Notes under the pieces: generated by a model | Seen by the model: only the letters and a program-made list of their open reading frames with translations | What the model was told of the DNA's origin: nothing | The model's database searches: none | Assembly: GCA_959026535.1 (NCBI GenBank) | Contig: CAUFMB010000016.1 | Coordinates: forward strand, 1 to 40,778 | Length of the DNA: 40,778 bases | Direction of reading: 5' to 3' | DNA from: an uncultured Collinsella sp. | GTDB taxonomy: Bacteria > Actinomycetota > Coriobacteriia > Coriobacteriales > Coriobacteriaceae | Position numbers and translations under genes: made by a program | In this document: piece by piece, positions 24,414-33,323 of the stretch | Layout: each line of letters begins with the position of its first letter | Position numbering within the stretch: position 1 is the stretch's first letter

Positions 24414-25628
24414 TTACTGGTAGCGTAGGCACTCCACCGGGTCGAGCTTTGCCGCGCGGCGAGCGGGGTAGAAGCCAAAGATTACGCCGATTCCGACGGA
24501 GACGGCGAAGGCCAGCAGCACGGTGGCGATTGAAAAGCTCGGTGTGATTTGCCCGCTGGCACCGAGCTCGCCAAGAATCCCGGATCCGGAGGCAAACATC
24601 GCGAGGCCCCATGCCAGCAGATAGCCAATCAGGACACCCAACAGTCCGCCGGTGACGCACAGCGCCGAGGACTCGGCCAAAAACTGCGCGGTGATATCGC
24701 GACGACTTGCGCCCAGGGCACGGCGAATGCCGATCTCACGGATGCGCTCAGTCACGTTGGTGAGCATCATATTCATAATGCCGATACCGCCGACAAGCAG
24801 CGAGATGCTGGCGACAGCGCCCATGATGAGCGAGAACGCGCCCATAAAGGAGTTGAGTGCATCGATGGCGCTTTTCATGGAGGTCGCCGATACACTGTCG
24901 TACTCATCATCCTCCGCGATGCCCTTCATTGCGCGCACCTTGGACTCGATGGTCTTACAAAGCTCGTCCATGTCTGTGCCCTCGGCGGCAAGAGCCGTCA
25001 CGCTGGGGAATGAAGGATTTTCGTCGCCAAACAGGCCTGAGATGGTTTCGCGCGGCATATACAGCGTGAGCGAGCCCATGGAGTCGTTGCCGCCATCAAT
25101 CACACCTACAATCTGCACCTCGCCGTTGGACACCTTGATGGTTTTCCCCAGCGCATCCTGTTCGTTGCCGTAAAGCTGATCGGCGCCGCCGCGGCTGATG
25201 AGCGCCACGCGCGAGCCTGATTGGGACTCGGCCTGGGAATAGGTGCGCCCCGCAACGAGCTTGCTGGCCCCCACGGCGTCGAGCATGTCGCTATCGACAC
25301 CCTGTGCCATGACGGTATAGCTTTTATCGCCGGTCTTATACTCGGTATACGCGCTGTCGACAATGCCGATCTGCTCTATCTGCGGCACCAGTTTTTGAAG
25401 CTTCTCGATGTCGGACTCGGTGAGTTCTTGCGACGAATAGATTTGCACCATGCGTGCCGCATTGAGGCCCAGGCTGTTGACCAGGCTGTTTTGGATGCCG
25501 CCGATGAGCGAAGTCATGGCGATAACCGAGGCGATGCCGATGACAATGCCCAGGATGGTGAGCAGGCTGCGCCCCTTGTTGGCTTCGAGCGAGTGAAGGG
25601 CTTCCTGGATGAGATCGCGGGCGCTCAT
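24414..25628 (-). CDS. MacB/FtsX-type ABC transporter permease
   Basis: A 404-residue permease of the MacB-type (mechanotransmission) family: an N-terminal membrane helix (about 20-42, after LEANKGRSLLTILGIVIGI), a large extracytoplasmic domain (about 45-270) and three C-terminal helices, the first containing LLVGGIGIMNMMLTNVTER. ERIREIGIRRALGA marks the coupling helix. With the ATPase and adaptor it forms a tripartite exporter for peptides, antimicrobials or surface molecules; the substrate is not evident. Start overlaps the ATPase stop by 4 bp (ATGA). Confidence 0.9.
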   Translation of the reverse strand: MSARDLIQEALHSLEANKGRSLLTILGIVIGIASVIAMTSLIGGIQNSLVNSLGLNAARMVQIYSSQELTESDIEKLQKLVPQIEQIGIVDSAYTEYKTGDKSYTVMAQGVDSDMLDAVGASKLVAGRTYSQAESQSGSRVALISRGGADQLYGNEQDALGKTIKVSNGEVQIVGVIDGGNDSMGSLTLYMPRETISGLFGDENPSFPSVTALAAEGTDMDELCKTIESKVRAMKGIAEDDEYDSVSATSMKSAIDALNSFMGAFSLIMGAVASISLLVGGIGIMNMMLTNVTERIREIGIRRALGASRRDITAQFLAESSALCVTGGLLGVLIGYLLAWGLAMFASGSGILGELGASGQITPSFSIATVLLAFAVSVGIGVIFGFYPARRAAKLDPVECLRYQ

Positions 25629-26398
25629 GCCATCTCTCCTTTCGGCGGGTTGGCGGAGGCGGAAATCCTGGGCAGGCTATCCACGGCGCTGCGCAGGGTC
25701 CGCGGTGCATGTGGAATATACGCGCCATCGTGAATGCGACCGTCGCGGATGGTCACGGCACGGTCGGCCTCGGCGGCGATGCCGGGGTCGTGTGTGATAA
25801 GCACGATGGTTTTGCCGCGCTTCTGGAGCTTATGGAAGGTTTCCATCACAAGCGCTCCGGTAGCGGAGTCCAGGTTTCCCGTCGGCTCGTCGGCCAGAAT
25901 GATGGGCGGGTCATTGACGAGGGCGCGCGCGATTGCGACGCGCTGCATCTGGCCGCCCGAGAGCTCGGATATGCGGTGGTCCCAGTGGTCGACGGGCAGC
26001 GTGACAGCCTGCAGCGCGTGCACGGCGCGCATTTCGCGCTGGCTACGGGGCACATTGGTGTAGGCCAGCGGCAGCATCACATTTTCGATAACCGACAGGC
26101 GCGGCAGCAGGTTGTAGCTCTGAAAGACAAAGCCAATGCTCAGGGCGCGAACTTCGGTGAGCTCCTCATCATCGAGCTCGGCCACGTTGAGCCCTTGCAG
26201 GTAGTAGTCGCCCGCCGTCGGCTTATCCAGACAGCCTAGGATGTTCATGAGCGTCGACTTGCCCGAGCCCGAGGGGCCGGTGATAGCGACGAATTCGCCG
26301 GGATTTACCGCCAGGCTCACGTTGTGCAGGATGTGGGCGCACCCCGCCTCGCTCTCAAAGATGCGGTGCACGTTGCGGATGTCGATAACGGGACGCAT
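25625..26398 (-). CDS. MacB/LolD-type ABC transporter ATPase
   Basis: A 257-residue ATPase: Walker A GPSGSGKST (41-49), Q-loop VFQSYNLLPRLSV (91-103), signature LSGGQMQR (146-153) and Walker B IILADE (166-171). About 30 residues beyond the usual LolD/MacB core form a C-terminal tail. Overlaps the adaptor gene by 1 bp (TAATG) and the permease by 4 bp, so the three are one translationally coupled operon. Confidence 0.92.
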   Translation of the reverse strand: MRPVIDIRNVHRIFESEAGCAHILHNVSLAVNPGEFVAITGPSGSGKSTLMNILGCLDKPTAGDYYLQGLNVAELDDEELTEVRALSIGFVFQSYNLLPRLSVIENVMLPLAYTNVPRSQREMRAVHALQAVTLPVDHWDHRISELSGGQMQRVAIARALVNDPPIILADEPTGNLDSATGALVMETFHKLQKRGKTIVLITHDPGIAAEADRAVTIRDGRIHDGAYIPHAPRTLRSAVDSLPRISASANPPKGEMA

Positions 26399-27834
26399 TA
26401 CATGCCCTCGTCGGCAGACATACTGCCCGAATCCGCACCGTAGCCGCCGTCAGCCGTTGCGTCCGCTCCGGTGTCCATGACGAGGGTGTCGCCATCGCGC
26501 AGCTTGGTAACCGGAACGTTGGGGTTGATCTCGTTGCCCTGGTCGTCGCGCTTAACCTGTGTCTTGCCGACTACGGCTTCGTTGTCGTTTTGCGTCACGA
26601 CGGTCACCTTCACGCGATGGGTTTGCTTGCCCTCGTCATCGGTTGCGACGTTGACGTAATAGTGTTCGCCGTCTTCGGTCATGAGCGCCATCGTCGGCAC
26701 CATCACCACGTCGTCGAGCTGCTCGGTCACCACCGAGACCTCGGCCGTCATGCCCGGCTTCAGGCGCGCGTCGGGCGCCTCGATGAGAATGTCGACGTTA
26801 AAGGTCACGCTGCCGCCGCCACCGTTGGCGGCGTCGGAGTTTGCCACCGACGCGATAGCCGTGACGGTGCCCTGGCTCACGATATCGGGAAACGCGGGAT
26901 ACGTGACGTTGGCGCTCTGCCCAACGGCGATCTTGGCGATGTCCTTTTCGCCCACCTGCACGGTCACCTTCATCTTAGATAGGTCGGCGATCTGCATGCA
27001 CTGCTTGCCGCCGCTCGTATCGCTTTCGCCCATGATCATGCCGCCTGTAACCGTGGCGCCCACTTTGGCATTGAGCTCCACGATGCTACCCGAGCTCGGG
27101 GCCGTGACCGTGCGACTGGAGGCCTTGGCGTTCGCCTGGTCGAGGTTTGCCTGGGCTGATGCGAGGCTGCGCTGCGCGGCCGATACGGCGTTCGTGTCCA
27201 CTGATGCGGCGGAGACGCCAGCCGCTGCGGAAGCTCCCTCGACGTCCGTCGTTGGGGTGGCCTGCGCAGCAGCTGCGGCTTTCTGCGCGTTGGCGAGGTC
27301 TTCTTGAGCGGCAGCAACTGCACGCTGCGCCTCGGCAACGTTGCGGTCGAGCTCGTCGTTTTTAATGGTCAGAAGCACGTCGCCCTCGTTGACGGATTGG
27401 CCTGCCTGCACGTTGATAGAATCGACCGTGCCGTCGACAGAAGGGGAGACCACTGAGGACGAAATGGGTTTGAGCTGGCCTTTCGCCTCGACCGTTGTGG
27501 TAAACGTGCCCTCGGTCACCATGTCGGTCACAGGTCCGCTAGCGCCCTGAGGCTGCGCATTGATAACCAGGGTTGCGATAACGGCAATGAGCGCGATGGC
27601 ACCTACGACGCCAGCGGCAATACCGCGTCGAATCAGCTTTTTGCGTCGACGTTCGGCACGTTTTGCCTTGAGCTTGGTATATGCCTCTTCATCGGAAATC
27701 TCGGCCGTATCGTTCGCGCGTCCGTCCTGCTTATCGGCATGTACGTCTGTAATCAGAGGAATCGTTTCGGTGGGACCTTCGAGCGTGTGCTCGGTATCAT
27801 CCGGGCCCGGGGTGATGGTGGGGACATTCGGCAT
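26398..27834 (-). CDS. HlyD/RND-type membrane fusion protein (adaptor of the MacB-type exporter)
   Basis: A 478-residue protein with a cytoplasmic N-terminus of about 70 residues ending in a basic run (KAKRAERRRKKLIRRG), one membrane helix (about 71-92), then adaptor domains. VEAKGQLKPISSSVVSP begins the barrel-sandwich half, an Ala/Gln/Asp-rich coiled-coil hairpin follows (AEAQRAVAAAQEDLANAQ and beyond), and a beta-barrel region after that (ADLSKMKVTVQVGEKDI). The acidic C-terminus (ADSGSMSADEGM) is unstructured. The long cytoplasmic head is unusual for the family. ATG 27834 has AAAGGAG 6 nt upstream. First gene of the exporter operon. Confidence 0.88.
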   Translation of the reverse strand: MPNVPTITPGPDDTEHTLEGPTETIPLITDVHADKQDGRANDTAEISDEEAYTKLKAKRAERRRKKLIRRGIAAGVVGAIALIAVIATLVINAQPQGASGPVTDMVTEGTFTTTVEAKGQLKPISSSVVSPSVDGTVDSINVQAGQSVNEGDVLLTIKNDELDRNVAEAQRAVAAAQEDLANAQKAAAAAQATPTTDVEGASAAAGVSAASVDTNAVSAAQRSLASAQANLDQANAKASSRTVTAPSSGSIVELNAKVGATVTGGMIMGESDTSGGKQCMQIADLSKMKVTVQVGEKDIAKIAVGQSANVTYPAFPDIVSQGTVTAIASVANSDAANGGGGSVTFNVDILIEAPDARLKPGMTAEVSVVTEQLDDVVMVPTMALMTEDGEHYYVNVATDDEGKQTHRVKVTVVTQNDNEAVVGKTQVKRDDQGNEINPNVPVTKLRDGDTLVMDTGADATADGGYGADSGSMSADEGM

Positions 27835-27864
27835 AGCGTCTCCTTTATAGAAAGAATCTCGATA

Positions 27865-27898
27865 ATTATATGCGCCCACCGGTTGGGGCGGGCGCATA
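27865..27898 (-). promoter_or_regulatory. -10 box of the exporter operon with overlapping hairpin
   Basis: A perfect TATAAT is read on the minus strand at 27870-27865, about 31 nt before the adaptor ATG; the -35 region is poor. It overlaps a hairpin with 9-bp arms TATGCGCCC (27869-27877) and GGGCGCATA (27890-27898). The hairpin could end the L,D-transpeptidase transcript, although it lacks a T run, or could serve as an operator. Confidence 0.5.
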
Positions 27899-27966
27899 GG
27901 ACGGTTTCTTTCGGAACTGTTAGATTGGTCGCAGCGGTTCCACGTTGTAGGAATGCGCGCGTTGCA

Positions 27967-29691
27967 CTACGAGTGGACAACCACGCATAGGCCGACTTTG
28001 ATGCAGTCGTGAAGTGCCTTGGCGTCGGCCAGGCGCAGGTTGATGCAGCCGTGGCTGCCGCACCACTTGTACGACTCGGCGTTGTCGAAGCTCTTGTCGT
28101 TTTGCCATGTAGCGTCGTGGAAGCCGATCATATTGCCCTCGAACGGCATCCAGTAGCTCACCGGGCTCTCGTATTTGGGCTTACCGGTCTCGGGATCCTT
28201 GGCTCCGATCAGGGTGCTGCCGCCGTCGTTGCTGTTGATCTGCCACACACCCTCGGGGGTGGCGTCTTCGCCCGGTTTGCCGGAAATAAAGTTGGCCTCC
28301 CACACTATATTGCCGCTCTCGTCGTAGTAGCGCGCGTGCTGCTCGGACAGGTCGACGTCGATATACGCCTTCCAGTCGGGCTCTCCCTTTGCGGTAAAGG
28401 TGTCGGCCTTCTGGGAGTACTTAATCTCGATTTCGCCGGTCTGCTTGTTGTTAATGGCGTCCTCGACCTGCTTGGCGAGCGAGCTGCTGTCGATGGACCA
28501 ACCAAAGTCACCGCCTTCGACGGCGCACTGCTTGCCATCGGCGCGCGTCCACCAGCGAGTGGAGCCCACGGTATTAAAGCCGTTGGCGAGCTCGGCTGCC
28601 CAGCTGCTGATCTGCGACGTATCGAGCGTGGGGTTGGCCGGATCGGCAAAGCTGATCCACTGCAATACGGAGCTGCCATCAACTTTGCCGGCATCCTCGC
28701 CGTTGAGCTTGAGGGTCACGTTGACGCCCAGGAAGTTGTTGGCGGCATCGCATGCGGCCTGAATCTGATCATCGGTCAGCGTTCCATTGAGCGGCTCATA
28801 GGCATCGTTGCCGAGCTTGGAAAGATCTACGGTCTCGGCCAGCGAGGCAAGCTCGAGCTCGGCATACTTAATGACATGCTCGCGGTTGAGTTTTTCGTTG
28901 GAGCGCGCCTTCTCGACGGTAAACTTGCCGGCCTGCTCGTCATAGGAGCTATTGGCCTCGAACGTGCCCGAACGGCCCTCGTTAAACTCGTCGATGGCGT
29001 CGCCCAGATCCTTCTCAAACTTCTTTTGGTCAAAGGTGTCGGAGAGCATGGACAGGTCGACGTCTTGATCAAGATCGATTTCGTTGGAGGTAGCGGTTGT
29101 TTTGGTCTTGCCGCTTAAGGATTCCACGAGGCGGACCGGCCAAATAAAGGCTTCGTTGTGGCTGATGATTTCTTTTGCAGCAGCTTCGCCGTCGACGATG
29201 GGTTCATCGGACTCGGGCTGATAGGTCCAGCTAAAGTCATCGCCTGTCACGGCGAGCTTATAGTGCTTCCATGCCGAATTGACCTTGGTAGCGGCAGACG
29301 AAGCGTTGGAGAATGAGACGTCGACGCCGGCGATGGTGGTGTTGGGGTAGGCTACCTGCGAAAATGCTACGACGCCTACGATATAGACAATGACGATTAG
29401 ACCCAGGACGACAAAGAGCGTCGTCTTTTTGGCCGACTTATTGTTCTCGGCGGGTTTGCGCGCGGGGCCACGATTGCCTCGAGCGTGCGTGGGCGGCTGC
29501 TTGGGCGCATTGCCGTTTGCCTGGCGCTGCTGACGTTGTTGACGCTGTTGGTTCGGGCGTTGGGAAGCGTTTGCTGCACTACGCTGCTGACCGTGGCTCG
29601 GCGCGATAGGACGCGGCGACTGAACGCCGCCGGTGTGCCTGCTCGGCTGCTGCGGATCGGGAATCAGCTGAGTTCGATCGTTTTGCGACAT
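27967..29691 (-). CDS. L,D-transpeptidase (YkuD) with peptidoglycan-binding-like domain
   Basis: A 574-residue cell-wall enzyme that makes 3-3 peptide cross-links. Residues 1-88 are a cytoplasmic Gln/Arg/Pro-rich, disordered segment (for example NQQRQQRQQRQ); one membrane helix lies at about 91-113. A long extracellular region with a PG_binding_4-like domain (VDVSFSNASSAATKVNSAW near its start) follows, and the C-terminal catalytic domain has the HDATW and CGSHGCINLRLADA motif with the nucleophile cysteine. ATG 29691 is preferred over 29700 because AAGGA is then about 10 nt upstream rather than overlapping the start region. Confidence 0.92.
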   Translation of the reverse strand: MSQNDRTQLIPDPQQPSRHTGGVQSPRPIAPSHGQQRSAANASQRPNQQRQQRQQRQANGNAPKQPPTHARGNRGPARKPAENNKSAKKTTLFVVLGLIVIVYIVGVVAFSQVAYPNTTIAGVDVSFSNASSAATKVNSAWKHYKLAVTGDDFSWTYQPESDEPIVDGEAAAKEIISHNEAFIWPVRLVESLSGKTKTTATSNEIDLDQDVDLSMLSDTFDQKKFEKDLGDAIDEFNEGRSGTFEANSSYDEQAGKFTVEKARSNEKLNREHVIKYAELELASLAETVDLSKLGNDAYEPLNGTLTDDQIQAACDAANNFLGVNVTLKLNGEDAGKVDGSSVLQWISFADPANPTLDTSQISSWAAELANGFNTVGSTRWWTRADGKQCAVEGGDFGWSIDSSSLAKQVEDAINNKQTGEIEIKYSQKADTFTAKGEPDWKAYIDVDLSEQHARYYDESGNIVWEANFISGKPGEDATPEGVWQINSNDGGSTLIGAKDPETGKPKYESPVSYWMPFEGNMIGFHDATWQNDKSFDNAESYKWCGSHGCINLRLADAKALHDCIKVGLCVVVHS

Positions 29692-29748
29692 CGTATGCAT
29701 ATCCTTCGATTTTCGCCTTGCGGTTCATCGTGTTTTTACTGGGCTTGC

Positions 29749-29754
29749 ATTATA
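29749..29754 (-). promoter_or_regulatory. -10 box of the L,D-transpeptidase gene
   Basis: A perfect TATAAT on the minus strand about 58 nt before ATG 29691. A weak -35-like region (TACCAC) lies 18 nt further upstream. Confidence 0.5.
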
Positions 29755-29796
29755 GCGATTGCCCTGCTGTTTGTGGTACGGAAACGGTGGCATTCA

Positions 29797-29824
29797 AAAG
29801 AGGTGGGACATTTGTCCCACCTTT
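29797..29824 (-). terminator. Terminator-like hairpin after the serine dehydratase gene
   Basis: Stem AGGTGGGAC/GTCCCACCT (29801-29809 and 29814-29822) with an ATTT loop. On the minus strand it is followed by CTTTT, a modest T run, and lies 17 bp after the serine dehydratase stop. Confidence 0.55.
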
Positions 29825-29840
29825 GAGTTGTTCTTTGCCG

Positions 29841-31448
29841 CTATCCGCACACACCGCATTTTGCACAGGCCGAAAGTGCGGCCGGAGCCTGCGCGATGCC
29901 GCCCTTTGCCGTCTCTCGCAGCGTGGCCGGCAACGCGTGACCCACCGAGAGCATGACATGTGCCATCTGGTCAAACGGCACCAGGCTCTTAATGCCTGCG
30001 AGGGCGAGTTGTGCCGAGCTAAAGGCCGCTGCCACGCCGATGGCGTTGCGGTTTTGGCAGGGCACCTCCACGAGGCCACCGACGGGGTCACAAACGAGGC
30101 CCAGCAGGTTACTCAGCGCGATGGAACTGGCGTCGAGCGCCTGCTCAGGCGTGCCGCCGAGCATCTGCACCAGCGCGGCGGCTGCCATGGCGGCAGCGCT
30201 TCCCACCTCGGCCTGGCAGCCGCCCTCGGCGCCGGCGACGCAGGCGCTCGTGGTGAGGTTGAGGCCGATGGCGGCTGCGCAGTAGAGCGCGTCCATGACC
30301 TGCTCGTCATCGAGCTGCAGGCGATCGGCGAGCGCAAGCACGCAGCCGGGCACGACACCCGCGGAGCCTGCCGTGGGGGCGGCGACGATCACTCCCATCG
30401 TGGCGGAGCGCTCGAGCACGGCCATCGCGCGGGCCACGGCTTCGGTCTGGACGGGGCCCATCAGGCTTTCACTCAAATCGTTGCGACCGGTGGCTTCGAC
30501 GAGCTTGGCCTCGCCGCCGATAAGCCCGCCGAGCGATCGCTGCGGATTGGCGATGGGGGCCGTGGTCTCCTCGCGCATGACGTCGAGCACGCGGCGCATG
30601 GCGGCGACGGCGTGGGCCTCGCCGGTCAGACGCGCCTCGCGAACGGCCATGACAGCGCCGATGCTGAGCCCCAGTTCCTCGCACGCATCGAGCAGCTGCT
30701 CGCCGTCGTCGAAGATTTCCTTGGCCGAGACGCCGGGGGAGAGCGACGAGGCAGAACCGGGGAGCTCGATAAACGTTGCGTAATCGACATTGTCGAGCTT
30801 GCGCAGCATGGGGACGACGGTGTCGTCGGGCGCGCCGTCGGTCTCAAAGACGGAGTAGGCCTGGCCGCCCACTTCGGTTCGGTAGGTGCGGCAGAAGGCG
30901 ATGTTCACGTGGGCGTAGGCGAGCAAGTTGGTGAGCGCGGCGAGTACACCGGGGACGTCCTTGTGTGCCACGAAGAGCGTGGAGTACATGCCCGAGATGT
31001 CGACGCCGACGCCGTTAATGCGGCTGATACGCATCTTGCCGCCGCCCAGGCTCTCGCCGCGGACCTGTGCCGTGGCGCCCGTGTCGTCGACCATGTCGAT
31101 GTCGACGGTGTTGGGATGGATGGACGCGTCGTCGCCCTTGATGTCAAAATGATATTCGAGGCCCTGCTCGCGTGCGAGGTCGAAGGCCTGCTTGATGTTC
31201 TCGTCATCGGTGTCGAGGCCCAGGATGCCCGCGACGAGCGCACGATCGGTGCCGTGGCCGCGGTAGGTGTGGGCGAAGGAGTTCCACAGGCCAAAGGTGA
31301 CTTTGGTGATGCGGCCTTCCAGCAGGCTGGCGGCAACTTGGGCGCAGCGCAGGGCGCCGGCGGTGTGCGACGAGCTGGGGCCGACCATGACGGGGCCCAA
31401 GATCTCGAATGCCGAGGTCGTAGCTAGTGTTTGCGGCTTGCCTGCCAT
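29841..31448 (-). CDS. sdaA: L-serine ammonia-lyase (iron-sulfur type), single chain
   Basis: Deaminates L-serine to pyruvate and ammonia with an oxygen-sensitive 4Fe-4S cluster. 535 residues with the beta and alpha parts in one chain. The N-terminal domain has VGPSSSHTAGALR (22-34), an ACT-like regulatory segment lies near residues 150-230, and the alpha part has APTAGSAGVVPG, GCQAEVGSAAAMA and CDPVGGLVEVPCQNRN with cluster-ligand cysteines. The C-terminus ends CAKCGVCG, an extra cysteine cluster. ATG 31448 is chosen because AAAGGAG precedes it by 6 nt; in-frame codons upstream run through a palindrome. Confidence 0.93.
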   Translation of the reverse strand: MAGKPQTLATTSAFEILGPVMVGPSSSHTAGALRCAQVAASLLEGRITKVTFGLWNSFAHTYRGHGTDRALVAGILGLDTDDENIKQAFDLAREQGLEYHFDIKGDDASIHPNTVDIDMVDDTGATAQVRGESLGGGKMRISRINGVGVDISGMYSTLFVAHKDVPGVLAALTNLLAYAHVNIAFCRTYRTEVGGQAYSVFETDGAPDDTVVPMLRKLDNVDYATFIELPGSASSLSPGVSAKEIFDDGEQLLDACEELGLSIGAVMAVREARLTGEAHAVAAMRRVLDVMREETTAPIANPQRSLGGLIGGEAKLVEATGRNDLSESLMGPVQTEAVARAMAVLERSATMGVIVAAPTAGSAGVVPGCVLALADRLQLDDEQVMDALYCAAAIGLNLTTSACVAGAEGGCQAEVGSAAAMAAAALVQMLGGTPEQALDASSIALSNLLGLVCDPVGGLVEVPCQNRNAIGVAAAFSSAQLALAGIKSLVPFDQMAHVMLSVGHALPATLRETAKGGIAQAPAALSACAKCGVCG

Positions 31449-31476
31449 GACTGCTCCTTTAATCTGTCCCGTCGTC

Positions 31477-31591
31477 CCGAGGGCTTTGGTATTTGGTCGC
31501 CTGCTCGGACAGTCCTGCTCGCACGGAGGCCACATTAAGTGGCCTCCGGCTCGTGCGGAACTCGCGATCGACCAAATACCAAAGCCCTCGG
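31477..31591. repeat. Large intergenic palindrome
   Basis: Perfect 23-bp outer arms (31477-31499 and 31569-31591; the first begins CCGAGGGCTTTGG) enclose a second stem GGAGGCCAC/GTGGCCTCC (31525-31533 and 31539-31547). It fills most of the 312-bp gap between sdaA and metK. No gene is seen in this gap. Confidence 0.8.
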
Positions 31592-31684
31592 AACTAAGGA
31601 TACATGGTAGAGGCGCGTGTGCTGCAAAATTCATTAGCTGGTGACGCAGCGTAGGCTCATATCGAAGCATCTTCACCACCGTTT

Positions 31685-31724
31685 AAATAAAAAAGAAGTA
31701 CCGGTTGGAGCCGGTACTTCTTTT
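31685..31724 (-). terminator. metK terminator
   Basis: Stem GAAGTACCGG/CCGGTACTTC (31695-31704 and 31711-31720) with a 6-nt loop, flanked by A-rich and T-rich runs. On the minus strand it ends in TTTTTTATTT after the metK stop. It could also work in the other direction. Confidence 0.85.
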
Positions 31725-31760
31725 GGTTCGTTGTTTTTGGCTGTAGCTTTTCGAGTTAGC

Positions 31761-33041
<1,281 letters not shown>

Positions 33042-33108
33042 GATTGTCCTTTCAAAAACGTGTCCCGGCGACCGTTACCATTCCGCCGGGCTCTCTATGC
33101 AAGGGCTC

Positions 33109-33114
33109 ATCATA
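33109..33114 (-). promoter_or_regulatory. Possible -10 box of metK
   Basis: TATGAT on the minus strand about 68 nt before the metK start; the -35 region is poor. Confidence 0.3.
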
Positions 33115-33150
33115 GCGCGTAAATCAAACATTCACACCCTTTCCGCACCT

Positions 33151-33239
33151 ACTCATTGGGGACAGACTTAAATGACCAGCCTTACCTAAATGCCAACAGG
33201 TTGCCAAAGACTGGTCATTTAAGTCTGTCCCCAATGAGT
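33151..33239. repeat. Large intergenic palindrome with 29-bp perfect arms
   Basis: Arms 33151-33179 and 33211-33239 are exact inverted copies (the first begins ACTCATTGGGGACAGAC) around a 31-bp core; the outer GCACC/GGTGC pairs at 33145-33149 and 33245-33249 extend it. It lies between the divergent metK and gltX genes, and no T run follows. Confidence 0.85.
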
Positions 33240-33277
33240 GAGTCGGTGCCCTTTGTGCGGAGGTTGCTTTGATGCTT

Positions 33278-33283
33278 TATACT
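33278..33283 (+). promoter_or_regulatory. Possible -10 box of gltX
   Basis: TATACT lies 41 nt before the gltX start; a TTGTGC at 33253 is a weakly spaced -35 candidate. Confidence 0.35.
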
Positions 33284-33323
33284 GGTGCGGTTAGACATCC
33301 ATCCTGCAATCGAGGAGATATCC

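Noticed and set aside
29718..31427. Plus-strand frame of 569 codons opposite the serine dehydratase
   Set aside because: Antisense shadow of a conserved enzyme; low-complexity His/Gly/Ala composition and no ribosome site.
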